A DNA stretch of 64,000 nucleotides from Labilibaculum sp. (GCA_016342745.1 JAEINT010000001.1:124001-188000); one strand, 5' to 3'. Positions 8,442 through 17,939 are shown, counted from the stretch's first letter. Made by a program: numbers and translations. Notes: generated from the letters alone by a model not told the origin.

Positions 8442-9800
8442 ATGCATTTTGAATTGACTCGCGAATACATTGATAATTTAAAACAAATTATTGAGGAACA
8501 AAATGAAGCGGAGGCAATTGCTTTAATGGATGAATTACATCCGGCCGATATTGCGGAAATTTACGATGAACTTGGCATTGAAGAAGCTAAATTTCTGTAT
8601 TTACTTTTAGATGGAGATATTGCGGCTGATGTTTTAGCAGAACTGGAAGATGATGATCGAGACAGATTTTTAAAAGCTCTTCCGGTTGAGGTTATTGCTA
8701 AGAAATTTATCGATAAGATGGATTCTGATGATGCTGCCGATGTAATCGGAGGATTGTCGGATGAGCAGCAAGAGGAAATTCTTTCCCACATAGATGATAT
8801 TGAACAAGCGGGTGATATTGTAGATCTTCTTCATTATGATGAAGATACTGCAGGGGGATTGATGGCCAAGGAGTTGGTTATGGTAAATGAAAATTGGACT
8901 GTCCTTACCTGTTTACGTGAATTAAGTCGTCAAGCCGAAGATATAGATGAGATTTACTACGTATATGTAGTTGATGACGATGGAATATTAAAAGGGACAC
9001 TCTCTTTGAAAGAAATGGTTCTTAGCTCTACGTCAGCTAAAATCATTAATATATATCAGCCCGATGCCATGTCGGTTCATACCGATGAAAATGATGAGGA
9101 AGTTGCTCGTATCATGGAAAAGTATGACTTGGTAGCTTTGCCTGTTATTGATAGTATTGGGCGAATAATGGGAAGAATTACCATTGATGATGTTGTAGAT
9201 GTAATTCGAGAGGAAGCCGAGAAAGATTATCAGATGGCTTCTGGTATTAGTGAAGATGTGGAAGCGAATGACTCTGTTTGGCTACAGACTAGAGCTCGCC
9301 TTCCTTGGCTATTAATTGGTTTGATTGGCGGTATTTTTGCAGCCTTAGTCATTTCTACTCATGAACATGAACTTGGTATGACTCCAGCTCTAGCCTTCTT
9401 TATTCCTTTAATAACGGCAATGGCAGGAAATGTTGGTGTACAATCATCGGCGATAATTGTGCAAGGTATTGCGAGTAACTCCCTTGGTTTTGAAAGTACT
9501 TTTAGCCGTTTATTAAGAGAACTTGGAGGTGCACTTATAAATGGATTAACTTGTTCGTCATTATTATTTTTCTGGAACTATTTTTTCGAGGACTCATTCG
9601 CATTAACTATGACTGTTTCGATAGCATTGTTTGCAGTGATTATTTTTGCTGCAATTGCGGGAACAATTATTCCTTTAATGTTGAACAAAGCAAAAGTAGA
9701 TCCGGCTCTTGCAACTGGTCCGTTTATTACAACTTTAAACGATATTGTTGGTTTGTTTATTTATCTTGCAATAGGTGGGTATTTTTATAGTGTATTGTAA
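8442..9800 (+). CDS. mgtE: Magnesium transporter MgtE
   Basis: MgtE is a homodimeric inner-membrane Mg2+ channel gated by cytoplasmic Mg2+. The 452-residue product has the N-terminal superhelical domain (about residues 20-130, with LHPADIAEIYDEL and repeated DDAADV/ADVLAELEDDD acidic helices). Two CBS domains follow (about 135-260, with YYVYVVDDDGILKGTLSLKE and GRITIDDVVDVI). The C-terminal five-helix pore domain (about 285-452) includes PLITAMAGNVGVQSSAIIVQ and the last-helix TTLNDIVGLFIYL. The length and order are normal. The gene lies 20 bases after rsmA and is followed by an A/T-rich hairpin. Confidence 0.96.
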   Translation: MHFELTREYIDNLKQIIEEQNEAEAIALMDELHPADIAEIYDELGIEEAKFLYLLLDGDIAADVLAELEDDDRDRFLKALPVEVIAKKFIDKMDSDDAADVIGGLSDEQQEEILSHIDDIEQAGDIVDLLHYDEDTAGGLMAKELVMVNENWTVLTCLRELSRQAEDIDEIYYVYVVDDDGILKGTLSLKEMVLSSTSAKIINIYQPDAMSVHTDENDEEVARIMEKYDLVALPVIDSIGRIMGRITIDDVVDVIREEAEKDYQMASGISEDVEANDSVWLQTRARLPWLLIGLIGGIFAALVISTHEHELGMTPALAFFIPLITAMAGNVGVQSSAIIVQGIASNSLGFESTFSRLLRELGGALINGLTCSSLLFFWNYFFEDSFALTMTVSIALFAVIIFAAIAGTIIPLMLNKAKVDPALATGPFITTLNDIVGLFIYLAIGGYFYSVL

Positions 9801-9896
9801 GTGCTAATTATTTTTCTCTATTTATTTGAATGCGTTCAATGTAGGATAATTGAAGAAGCCAAATATCAATAAACAAATCTTGTTATTATGATTCGA

Positions 9897-9924
9897 AAAA
9901 AAAGATCAATAAAAATCTTTTTTT
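9897..9924 (+). terminator. Possible weak terminator after mgtE
   Basis: A 10-bp stem of AAAAAAAGAT with ATCTTTTTTT closes an 8-base loop, and its 3' arm is itself T-rich. There is little G+C in the stem, so efficiency is doubtful. Confidence 0.4.
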
Positions 9925-9950
9925 GACGACGTATTTTTTTAGGTTTTTCT

Positions 9951-9958
9951 TAACTTTG
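9951..9958 (+). promoter_or_regulatory. Candidate -7 box (TAACTTTG) for purH and the mre cluster
   Basis: TAACTTTG is an exact TAnnTTTG match about 130 bases before purH and just downstream of the presumed mgtE terminator. The nearest upstream TTTG (9922-9925) is 25 bases away, longer than the usual 19-21. Confidence 0.4.
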
Positions 9959-10088
9959 CATGAGGTTTTTAAGATTGATGTAAGTTGTTGTAATTGAATT
10001 ATTTGCAAGATTGAGGAACCGAGATTATTTTTCGAAGGAAAAATTAATTGATACCATTTTATAAAAATACCTCCAAAAAGAAAGAATC

Positions 10089-11621
10089 ATGAAGAGAGCG
10101 CTTATCAGTGTGTTTGATAAAACAAACGTTGTTGAATTTGCTAGAGAATTAACCAATTTAGGATGGGAGATTATCTCTACAGGTGGGACTTCGGCTAAGT
10201 TTAAGGCAGAAGGAATACCAGTTATGGATATTTCCGATTTAACTCAATTTCCAGAGTGTTTCGATGGTCGTTTAAAAACGATACATCCTAATGTAGAAGG
10301 CGGGATTTTGGCGATTCGTGATAATGAAATGCACCAAAAGCAAATGGCTGAATTGGGTATCGATCCAATAGATATTGTTGTTTGTAATTTGTATCCTTTT
10401 AAGGAAACGGTCTTGAATCCGGAATCAAGTCATGAAGACATCGTTGAAAATATTGATATAGGCGGTCCAACAATGTTGAGAGCTGCTGCAAAGAATTACA
10501 AATTTGTAAATGTTATTACTGATCCTGAAGATTACACGAAAGTAGTTGAAGAGTTAAAAGCTGATGGCGATACAAGTTTTGATACAAAAGAATATTTAGC
10601 CGCTAAAGTTTTTGAGCATACAGCACATTACGATGCATTAATTTCTGGTTATTTTAACAAGAAATTGAAAATTACATCGCCAAAAACATTAACGCTAACA
10701 TACGAAAAGAAGCAGGATTTACGTTACGGAGAAAACCCTCACCAGAATGCGACTTTTTACAGTCAAATTCAGGAAACGGAAGGAACTTTAACTGCAGCAA
10801 CGAAAATCCATGGTAAAGAACTATCTTACAACAATATTGGAGATACAGATGGAGCTCTTGAGGCATTAAAAGAATTTGAAGAGCCAACAATTGTTGCAAC
10901 CAAGCATGCTAATCCTTGTGGAATTGGTAGTGGTGATACAATTTCGGAAGCTTTCCAGAGAGCTTATGATGCAGATCCAGTTTCGATTTTTGGTGGTATT
11001 GTTGCTGCTAATAGAGAAATTGACAAGGCAACTGCTGAAATTATGAGCGGTATTTTCTTAGAAGTAATTGTTGCTCCTTCTTTCAGTAAAGAAGCATTAG
11101 AGGTATTAACAAAGAAAAAGAACTTAAGATTACTGGAATTACCAGAGATTTTAAAATCAGATTATACATCCTTTAAAGGAAAAACTGTTTTAGGAGGATT
11201 CTTGATTCAGGAAATGGATAAGGAATTGATTGGTGAGAAACTTGAGGTAGTAACCGAAAGACAACCATCAAAAACTGAAATGGACGATTTGATGTTTGCC
11301 TGGAAAACAGTAAAACATGCAAAATCGAACGGAATTGCGATAGCTAAGGACAAAACATCAACAGGTGTTGGTCCAGGACAAGTAAGTAGAATTTGGGCAT
11401 TGGAAAATGCGATCCGCCAAGGAGGTGATAGAATCAAAGGAAGTGTTTTAGCTTCTGATGCATTTTTTCCGTTCTCGGATTGTGTTGAAGCAGCTCATGA
11501 AGCAGGAATTACAGCGATTATTCAACCAGGTGGTTCAATAAGAGATGAGGATTCTATTAAGGCTGCTAACAAGTTTGGAATTGCTATGGTATTCACAGGA
11601 ATGAGACATTTTAAGCATTAA
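10089..11621 (+). CDS. purH: Bifunctional AICAR transformylase / IMP cyclohydrolase PurH
   Basis: PurH performs the last two steps of de novo purine synthesis: formylation of AICAR with 10-formyl-THF, then ring closure to IMP. The 510-residue protein begins with the IMP cyclohydrolase MGS-like domain (RALISVFDKTNVVEFA, STGGTSAKF, GRLKTIHPNVEGG). It continues with the AICARFT domain, which contains LRYGENPHQNA, ATKHANPCGIG, the SNGIAIAKD segment and the C-terminal QPGGSIRDED followed by TGMRHFKH. The size is normal. mreB begins 30 bases after its stop with no terminator between, so purine synthesis is probably cotranscribed with the cell-shape genes. Confidence 0.97.
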   Translation: MKRALISVFDKTNVVEFARELTNLGWEIISTGGTSAKFKAEGIPVMDISDLTQFPECFDGRLKTIHPNVEGGILAIRDNEMHQKQMAELGIDPIDIVVCNLYPFKETVLNPESSHEDIVENIDIGGPTMLRAAAKNYKFVNVITDPEDYTKVVEELKADGDTSFDTKEYLAAKVFEHTAHYDALISGYFNKKLKITSPKTLTLTYEKKQDLRYGENPHQNATFYSQIQETEGTLTAATKIHGKELSYNNIGDTDGALEALKEFEEPTIVATKHANPCGIGSGDTISEAFQRAYDADPVSIFGGIVAANREIDKATAEIMSGIFLEVIVAPSFSKEALEVLTKKKNLRLLELPEILKSDYTSFKGKTVLGGFLIQEMDKELIGEKLEVVTERQPSKTEMDDLMFAWKTVKHAKSNGIAIAKDKTSTGVGPGQVSRIWALENAIRQGGDRIKGSVLASDAFFPFSDCVEAAHEAGITAIIQPGGSIRDEDSIKAANKFGIAMVFTGMRHFKH

Positions 11622-11651
11622 AATAAGATAACAGAGAAATATAACTACCAT

Positions 11652-12674
11652 ATGGGATTTTTTTCATTTTTAACTCAGGAGATTGCGATTGACTTGGGAA
11701 CGGCCAATACAATTATTATCAGCAATGATAAAATTGTAGTTGACGAACCATCAATTGTGGCTCTCGATCGTCGCACCGAAAAAATGGTTGCGATTGGCGA
11801 AAAAGCTCGCCAGATGCAGGGAAAAACTCACGACAATCTGAAAACAATTCGACCGCTAAGAGATGGTGTAATTGCCGACTTTAACGCAGCCGAACAGATG
11901 ATTCGTGGGATGATCAAGATGATCAACAAAAAACCTCGTCTGTTTCCACCATCATTGCGTATGGTGATCTGTATACCTTCGGGGAGTACAGAAGTAGAAA
12001 TGCGTGCGGTTCGTGACTCATCGGAGCATGCCGGAGGTAGAGATGTTTACATGATATACGAACCAATGGCTGCCGCTATCGGTATCGGTATTGATGTAGA
12101 AGCTCCTGAAGGAAATATGGTAGTTGATATAGGAGGTGGTACAACTGAAATTGCAGTGATTTCGCTAGGTGGTATCGTTACCAATAAATCAATTCGTATT
12201 GCAGGTGATGATTTAACTTCTGATATTCAGGAGTATATGCGTCATCAGCACAACATTAAAATTGGAGAACGTACAGCTGAAGAAATTAAGATTCATGTTG
12301 GATCGGCATTGTCGGAATTGGAAGAACCTCCAACAGATTTTAAAGTACAGGGACCAAACCAGATGACAGCACTTCCAATTGAAGTACCTGTTTCGTATCA
12401 GGAAATTGCTCACTGTCTTGAGAAATCAATCTCAAAAATTGAAATCGCAATTTTAAGTGCTTTGGAACAAACTCCTCCAGAATTGTATGCCGATATCGTT
12501 AATAGAGGTATTTATCTTGCTGGTGGTGGTGCCTTGCTTAGAGGTTTAGATAAGCGATTAACAGATAAAATAAATATTCCTTTCCATATTGCTGAAGATC
12601 CTTTGAGAGCTGTAGCACGTGGTACTGGAATTGCATTAAAAAATGTAGATAAGTTTTCATTCCTGATGAGATAA
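11652..12674 (+). CDS. mreB: Rod shape-determining protein MreB
   Basis: MreB is the bacterial actin homolog that polymerises on the inner membrane and organises lateral wall synthesis. The 340-residue protein shows the actin-fold ATPase motifs: phosphate 1 IDLGTANTIII (about residues 11-21), phosphate 2 VVDIGGGTTEIAVISLGG (about 157-174), and the adenosine motif IYLAGGGALLRGLD near residue 293. The N-terminal MGFFSFLTQEI is a plausible membrane-binding amphipathic segment. mreC, mreD, mrdA and rodA follow on the same strand. A perfect hairpin overlaps the stop codon. Confidence 0.98.
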   Translation: MGFFSFLTQEIAIDLGTANTIIISNDKIVVDEPSIVALDRRTEKMVAIGEKARQMQGKTHDNLKTIRPLRDGVIADFNAAEQMIRGMIKMINKKPRLFPPSLRMVICIPSGSTEVEMRAVRDSSEHAGGRDVYMIYEPMAAAIGIGIDVEAPEGNMVVDIGGGTTEIAVISLGGIVTNKSIRIAGDDLTSDIQEYMRHQHNIKIGERTAEEIKIHVGSALSELEEPPTDFKVQGPNQMTALPIEVPVSYQEIAHCLEKSISKIEIAILSALEQTPPELYADIVNRGIYLAGGGALLRGLDKRLTDKINIPFHIAEDPLRAVARGTGIALKNVDKFSFLMR

Positions 12675-12686
12675 TCAGGAATGAAA
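12655..12686 (+). other. Intercistronic hairpin spanning the mreB stop codon
   Basis: A perfect 12-bp stem, TTTCATTCCTGA with TCAGGAATGAAA, closes the 8-base loop TGAGATAA, which contains the mreB TAA. The 3' side is followed by CTTATTTT, only a weak T tract. The position between mreB and mreC suggests an mRNA-stability or partial-termination element. The hairpin is seen directly; the role is inferred. Confidence 0.6.
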
Positions 12687-12720
12687 CTTATTTTGGTTTA
12701 ACAGGGATTCGAATTTTTGA

Positions 12721-13548
12721 ATGAAGAATTTATTACATTTCATCGTAAGATTTCATTTTACGATCTTATTTGTTGTAATTGAAATTTTTTGCTTGTTATT
12801 GTTGGTTAGCTACAATAATTATCAAAAAACAGAATTCCTGAACTCTAGTAATGTTGTTACTGGGTCCATTTATGATCGGGTTTCTTCTACAACCGATTAT
12901 TTGGCTTTGGCGGAAACCAATGAACAATTAAATAGAGAAAATACAAAATTGAAAAATATTTTGGCTGAATCGTTTAAGGTTTCAGTCGATTCTTCACATC
13001 TCTATAATGATTCACTGTATCAGCAACAGTACATCTATCGTACAGCTAAAATCATCAATAACTCCGTTAATAAGCAGCTAAATTACATTACGCTTAACAA
13101 AGGGAAAATACATGGTATTAAGCCCGAAATGGCTGTTGTTACCGATAATGGAGTTGTAGGGGTAATCAATAGTGTTTCTGACAATTTTTCAACAGCAATT
13201 TCTTTGTTAAACAGTCGAATTAGAGTATCAGCTAAAATTAAGAAGAACAATTATTTTGGTTCTCTTACCTGGGATGGTAAAAACTATAAAACGGCTCGCT
13301 TATATGAAATTCCATTTCACGTGCAAATTCAGGTAGGTGATACCATTGTAACAAGTGGTTATTCGTCTATTTTTCCTGAAGGGATATTGTTGGGAACAGT
13401 TCAAGAGGTTTTACCGGAATCTGGCGGAAATTTCCATGATGTAGTTATTAATCTTTCCAATGATTTTAAAGGAATATCTTACGTTAAAGTGATTGGTGAC
13501 TTGATGAAAACAGAACGTATTCAATTGGAGAAAGGAGAAGTCGAATGA
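12721..13548 (+). CDS. mreC: Rod shape-determining protein MreC
   Basis: MreC is a membrane-anchored periplasmic scaffold that activates PBP2 in the elongation machinery. The 275-residue protein has a short cytoplasmic N-terminus, one membrane helix (about residues 12-32) and a coiled-coil-prone segment around ALAETNEQLNRENTKLKNIL (about 62-81). The paired MreC beta-barrel domains follow, with ITLNKGKIHGIKPEMAVVTDNGVVGVI and VTSGYSSIFPEGILLGTV. The length matches the family. The stop overlaps the mreD start by 4 bases (ATGA), which suggests translational coupling. Confidence 0.93.
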   Translation: MKNLLHFIVRFHFTILFVVIEIFCLLLLVSYNNYQKTEFLNSSNVVTGSIYDRVSSTTDYLALAETNEQLNRENTKLKNILAESFKVSVDSSHLYNDSLYQQQYIYRTAKIINNSVNKQLNYITLNKGKIHGIKPEMAVVTDNGVVGVINSVSDNFSTAISLLNSRIRVSAKIKKNNYFGSLTWDGKNYKTARLYEIPFHVQIQVGDTIVTSGYSSIFPEGILLGTVQEVLPESGGNFHDVVINLSNDFKGISYVKVIGDLMKTERIQLEKGEVE

Positions 13549-14048
13549 ATCAAATCTTAAAAAATACATTGCGATTTGTGATACTTGTCTTTATTCAAGT
13601 AGCGATTTTAAACAATATTCAAATAAGTGGTTTTATTAACCCTTATGTATATGTTCTTTTTATTCTTTTGCTACCTTTCGAAACACCGAACTGGGTTTTA
13701 TTGGTGCTGTCTTTTTTCTTGGGTTTAAGCGTCGATATTTTTTCGAATACATTAGGAATGCATGCATCTGCAAGTGTTTTTATGGCTTATTTACGTCCTT
13801 ATGTCTTAAACTATTTATCGGTAAGGGATGGATACGAGCAGGGAACAAGGCCAGGTGTTTTTCATTATGGATTTACTTGGTTCTTTAAATATTGCATTGC
13901 CCTGGTTTTAGCACATCATAGTTTTTTGTTTTTTATTGAGGTATTTTCTTTCTCGAATTTAAGTGAAACTATTATTAGAATCATTTTTAGTGCCTTTTTT
14001 ACCTTAACTTTATTGGTGACATCTCAGTTCTTAATGTTCAAGAAATAG
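13545..14048 (+). CDS. mreD: Rod shape-determining protein MreD
   Basis: MreD is a small polytopic membrane component of the elongasome. The 167-residue product is almost entirely hydrophobic, with about five membrane helices. It shows the family feature PFETPNWVLLVLSFFLGLSVDIFSNTLGMHA (about residues 44-74), in which the GLSVDIFS segment and a histidine are conserved. Primary sequence identity in MreD is usually low, so position between mreC and mrdA is part of the evidence. The ATG overlaps the mreC stop by 4 bases. Confidence 0.9.
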   Translation: MNQILKNTLRFVILVFIQVAILNNIQISGFINPYVYVLFILLLPFETPNWVLLVLSFFLGLSVDIFSNTLGMHASASVFMAYLRPYVLNYLSVRDGYEQGTRPGVFHYGFTWFFKYCIALVLAHHSFLFFIEVFSFSNLSETIIRIIFSAFFTLTLLVTSQFLMFKK

Positions 14049-14065
14049 ATTAATAACATCCTAAA

Positions 14066-15922
14066 ATGAATAATTTTTCAAACCGAAAGTATATTATTGG
14101 GGGAATATTCATTCTTGTAGTTCTCATCTTTATTATTCGTCTGTTTAATCTTCAAATATCAGATGATACTTACAAACAATCAGCCGAAAACAATTCTCAA
14201 AGGCATGTTACCCAATATCCTGCTCGCGGATTGATCTATGATCGAAATGGCAAATTAATAGTTTACAATCAAGCTGCTTACGATTTGATGCTAATTCCTC
14301 GTCAATTAAGTGATTTTGACACTCTAGATTTTTGTTCTTTATTGGATATTGAAAAGAAAGATTTAATTAAAAAAATAGAGAAAGCTAAAAATTATTCTAG
14401 CCGGAAAGCTTCTATTTTTTTAAAGCAATTGTCCTCGGAACGATATGCCGTTCTTCAAGAGAAATTATACAAGTTTCCTGGTTTTTTCGTTCAGACAAGA
14501 ACTTTACGAAAATATCCAATGAAAAATGCAGCTCATGCATTAGGTTATCTTGGAGAAGTAAATAATCAAGAAATTAAAAGAGATAAATATTTTCGCCAAG
14601 GAGATTACATTGGGAAAAGTGGAATTGAGGGAACATTTGAAAGAGATCTTAGAGGAGAAAAAGGCGTAAAAATTAATTGGGTTGATGTTTACAACCGTTC
14701 TCAAGGTTCGTATAAAAGAGGAAAGTTTGATAAGAAGCCTGTTTCTGGAAAAAATATTTACACAACTTTAGATATTGATTTGCAAGAGTATGGTGAGCAA
14801 TTAATGCAAAATAAAAAAGGTGGAATTGTTGCAATTGAACCTGCTAGCGGAGAAATTTTAGCAAAAATATCAAGTCCGACCTACGATCCTAGTATGTTTG
14901 TTGGTAGAGCCATGAATAAGAATTACAGAAGCTTGGTTCAAAACGATTCATTAAAGCCTCTTTACGATAGGGCAATGCAGGCAAGTTATCCTCCAGGTTC
15001 AATTTTTAAGCTTGTAAATGCCTTAATAGGATTGCAAGAAAAAGTGATTAGTCCATCTACAAAATTCGAATGCTATAGTGGTTATCACATCGGAAATTTC
15101 ACAATGGGCTGTCATGCTCACAAATCACCATTAGATCTTCGTAATTCCATTATGCATTCGTGTAATGCCTACTATGCAAATGTGTTTAGATATATATTAG
15201 AGAGTCCAAAGTTTGGTTCCGTTCAGAATGGTTATGAAGCTTGGAGAAAACATGTAACCTCATTTGGTTTAGGAAGTGTTTTGGGTACAGATTTGCCCTA
15301 TGAAAGATCGGGTGATGTTCCTACCAACGAGACTTATCAAGAAAAATACAAAAGAAAAAATTGGCGTGCTTTAAATGTAATTTCGTTGGCTATTGGGCAA
15401 GGGGAATTGATGATAACTCCAATGCAAATGGCGAATATGGTTGCAGCAATAGCCAATCGCGGCTATTATTACGTTCCCCATATCGTAAAATCAGTTGGTA
15501 ATGATGGAGCCATAGATGAAAAGTATTTAGAAAAGAAGCATACTAGTATCGATTCAGTAAATTTTATTCCTGTGATTGATGGGATGGATATGGTTGTTTC
15601 GGGGGGAGAAGGTAGTACGGGAGGTTTAGCTGCCATTAAGGGTATTCGTGTTTGTGGTAAAACAGGAACAGTTCAAAATCCACATGGTGATGATCACTCT
15701 GTTTTTGTTGCTTTTGCACCAAGAGAAAACCCTAAAATAGCAATTATCGTATATGTTGAGAATGGAGTTTGGGGATCTCGTTATGGAGCACCAATTGCAG
15801 GCTTAATGATCGAGAAATATCTAAATGGAGAAATTGCAGAGAATAAAAAATGGATTGAACAAAGAATGTTTGATGCTGATTTAATCAGTGCAAAGAAACC
15901 CAAGAAAAATACTGCAAACTAG
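14066..15922 (+). CDS. mrdA: Penicillin-binding protein 2 (elongation-specific transpeptidase)
   Basis: PBP2 cross-links peptidoglycan during lateral growth together with RodA. The 618-residue protein has one N-terminal membrane helix (about residues 8-26) and the PBP dimerisation/pedestal region (NSQRHVTQYPARGLIYDRNG onward). The transpeptidase domain has the active-site tetrad SIFK in PPGSIFKLVN (about 312-321), SCN in MHSCNAYYANVF, and KTGT in CGKTGTVQNPHG. It is 17 bases after mreD and 15 bases before rodA. The length is typical for class B PBP2. Confidence 0.96.
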   Translation: MNNFSNRKYIIGGIFILVVLIFIIRLFNLQISDDTYKQSAENNSQRHVTQYPARGLIYDRNGKLIVYNQAAYDLMLIPRQLSDFDTLDFCSLLDIEKKDLIKKIEKAKNYSSRKASIFLKQLSSERYAVLQEKLYKFPGFFVQTRTLRKYPMKNAAHALGYLGEVNNQEIKRDKYFRQGDYIGKSGIEGTFERDLRGEKGVKINWVDVYNRSQGSYKRGKFDKKPVSGKNIYTTLDIDLQEYGEQLMQNKKGGIVAIEPASGEILAKISSPTYDPSMFVGRAMNKNYRSLVQNDSLKPLYDRAMQASYPPGSIFKLVNALIGLQEKVISPSTKFECYSGYHIGNFTMGCHAHKSPLDLRNSIMHSCNAYYANVFRYILESPKFGSVQNGYEAWRKHVTSFGLGSVLGTDLPYERSGDVPTNETYQEKYKRKNWRALNVISLAIGQGELMITPMQMANMVAAIANRGYYYVPHIVKSVGNDGAIDEKYLEKKHTSIDSVNFIPVIDGMDMVVSGGEGSTGGLAAIKGIRVCGKTGTVQNPHGDDHSVFVAFAPRENPKIAIIVYVENGVWGSRYGAPIAGLMIEKYLNGEIAENKKWIEQRMFDADLISAKKPKKNTAN

Positions 15923-15937
15923 AAAACGGAATATAGA

Positions 15938-17362
15938 ATGACCAGAAGAGTAAGCTTAATAAAGAATTTAGATTGGTGGACAATATTCATGTATGTTCTG
16001 CTGGTTTTTCTTGGATGGGTAAATATTTACGCTGCAGTTTACAACGAAGATCATCAAAGTATTTTTGATGTAACTCAGCGGTATGGAAAGCAGTTAATGT
16101 GGATTGGAGCTGCATTTTTTTTGGCTATTGTTATTCTGATTATTGAAGGAAAGTTTTTTTCAGCTTTTGCTTATCCCACTTATCTCACCATGATTTTCCT
16201 CTTAATTGCCGTTTTACTATTTGGTAGAGAGGTAAATGGTGCTCGATCTTGGTTTCAGTTAGGACCAGTTCGCTTTCAGCCTGCTGAATTCGCAAAGTTT
16301 GCAACCTGTTTAGCTATATCTCGTTACATAAGTCAGTTTAATTTCAAAATTCACAAGTTTAAATCGCTTGTGATTTCGGGAATCATATTGTTTACGCCGG
16401 CAGTTTTAATTATATTTCAAAATGATGCTGGATCTGCTCTGGTTTATACCGTTTTCATACTAGTTTTATACCGAGAAGGTTTATCTGGAATTGTTTTATT
16501 TCTTGGGTTTTTGGCTATTGTTTTGTTTGTTTTTACACTAGTAATGGCTAAGTTGTATGTGCTGCTTTTCATGATTGGCGGCTCTTTTTTATGCCTAAAA
16601 TTTATGGGGGTAAGTTGGAGAAATGTTCTTTTTGGATTGGCTACAATATCTATTGGTTTTGGACTTGTATGGGGGATTTCCTACTTGTTTAAAATGGAAT
16701 TATCAGCCTATATTATTTTGTTAATGTCTATCGTTTTAAATACAATTCCATTTTTATACTACATCTATAAAAATCGCCTTAAGAATGCAATTTGGGTTTT
16801 TGCAATTGCAATTGGAAGTATCTTTTATACTTTCTCTGTAAGCTATATTTTTGATAATATTTTGGAGGCTCATCAGAGAACACGAATAAATGAATTGTTG
16901 GGTGTCGAATCGGATCCTTATGGTGCAGGATATAATGTAGCTCAATCAAAAATAGCGATTGGTTCTGGTGGTATTGCGGGGAAAGGATTCTTGAATGGTA
17001 CGCAAACAAAATTTAAATTCGTACCTGAACAAAGTACAGATTTTATTTTCTGTACGGTAGGTGAGGAATGGGGATTTATAGGCTCTAGTGTTGTTTTATT
17101 TCTTCTGCTCTTGTTAATAGTTAGACTTTTGTTTTTAGCAGAACGACAGCGTTCACCCTTTAGTAGAATTTACGGATATGGTGTTGCCTGTATTTTATTT
17201 TTCCATCTGGCTATAAATGTTGGTATGACCATTGGTTTAGCGCCTGTAATTGGAATTCCATTGCCATTCTTTAGTTATGGTGGATCTTCTTTATGGTCTT
17301 TTACAATTTTGTTGTTTATTTTCCTTCGTTTAGATGCCAACCGTATGGAGTTGCTACGTTAA
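15938..17362 (+). CDS. rodA: Rod shape-determining SEDS glycosyltransferase RodA
   Basis: RodA is the SEDS-family peptidoglycan polymerase that works with PBP2. The 474-residue protein has many membrane helices and the family motifs GARSWFQLGPVRFQPAEFAKF (about residues 100-120), FQNDAGSALVY (about 165), QSKIAIGSGGIAGKGFLNGT (about 339) and the late GIPLPFFSYGGSSLW signature. It is longer than proteobacterial RodA because of an extra set of hydrophobic segments in the middle, which I believe is usual for this phylum. Its last 47 bases overlap the convergent acpH gene. Confidence 0.96.
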   Translation: MTRRVSLIKNLDWWTIFMYVLLVFLGWVNIYAAVYNEDHQSIFDVTQRYGKQLMWIGAAFFLAIVILIIEGKFFSAFAYPTYLTMIFLLIAVLLFGREVNGARSWFQLGPVRFQPAEFAKFATCLAISRYISQFNFKIHKFKSLVISGIILFTPAVLIIFQNDAGSALVYTVFILVLYREGLSGIVLFLGFLAIVLFVFTLVMAKLYVLLFMIGGSFLCLKFMGVSWRNVLFGLATISIGFGLVWGISYLFKMELSAYIILLMSIVLNTIPFLYYIYKNRLKNAIWVFAIAIGSIFYTFSVSYIFDNILEAHQRTRINELLGVESDPYGAGYNVAQSKIAIGSGGIAGKGFLNGTQTKFKFVPEQSTDFIFCTVGEEWGFIGSSVVLFLLLLLIVRLLFLAERQRSPFSRIYGYGVACILFFHLAINVGMTIGLAPVIGIPLPFFSYGGSSLWSFTILLFIFLRLDANRMELLR

Positions 17363-17939
17363 TTAAGTGTTCGTTACGAACGTATTCAATTAAATCCTTC
17401 ATGAAGAGATTAAATTCGTTTTCAAATTCATCATATTCATTTGTTAGCGTTTCAATTGCGTAATCCGATTCGTTTGGAAGGCTTGTGTGTTTGGCCATTA
17501 TTTGCAATGCGGTTTGCAATCCATCAAGACTTGCATAACTTTCCATTCTTCTGCTCTGAATCATGAATGGTAGAAAAAGTTTTACTCGATTAGGGAGTGT
17601 TAAGTAATTTCTGATTAACACTTCATGAGATAAATTAACAAAACTCGAAATTGTTTCGGTGTGGTAAGAATTCCAGTTTTTTGCCAAGAAATGATCATAA
17701 ATCATATCAACAACAACTCCAGAATATCTCCTGTACCCTTTTTTAAGCCTTTTTGAGCTATTTAATGTAACTGGATGATGATCTGTGAAATGATCTATGT
17801 TTCGATGAAGTAAAATACCTTTTTGAACTTCCGAGTGGTAGTTTTGGTACTTACGACCTTTTATATAGTCTCCAATAAAATTCCCCAACTTTATTTTCTC
17901 CGACTCTCCAGAAAGATATTGATGTGCTAAAAAGTTCAT
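17316..17939 (-). CDS. acpH: Acyl carrier protein phosphodiesterase family (AcpH)
   Basis: AcpH-type enzymes remove the 4'-phosphopantetheine arm from acyl carrier protein. The 207-residue product starts MNFLAHQYLSGESEKIKLGNFIGDYIKG and contains GILLHRNIDHFTDHHP and YRRYSGVVVDMIYDHFLAKNW. These carry the histidine/aspartate residues expected for this HD-like metallo-enzyme family. The final 16 residues are encoded antisense to the end of rodA (47-base overlap) and look like a short extension. The family assignment is strong, but the activity of Bacteroidota members has not, to my knowledge, been tested closely. Confidence 0.88.
   Translation of the reverse strand: MNFLAHQYLSGESEKIKLGNFIGDYIKGRKYQNYHSEVQKGILLHRNIDHFTDHHPVTLNSSKRLKKGYRRYSGVVVDMIYDHFLAKNWNSYHTETISSFVNLSHEVLIRNYLTLPNRVKLFLPFMIQSRRMESYASLDGLQTALQIMAKHTSLPNESDYAIETLTNEYDEFENEFNLFMKDLIEYVRNEHLINVATPYGWHLNEGK

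Noticed and set aside
13315-13327. TTTCACGTGCAAA in mreC, resembling a parS half (TTTCACGTGAAA)
   Set aside because: The right arm has a mismatch, it lies inside a coding region, and it is 45 kb from parA/parB. I saw no full parS 16-mer in the window.
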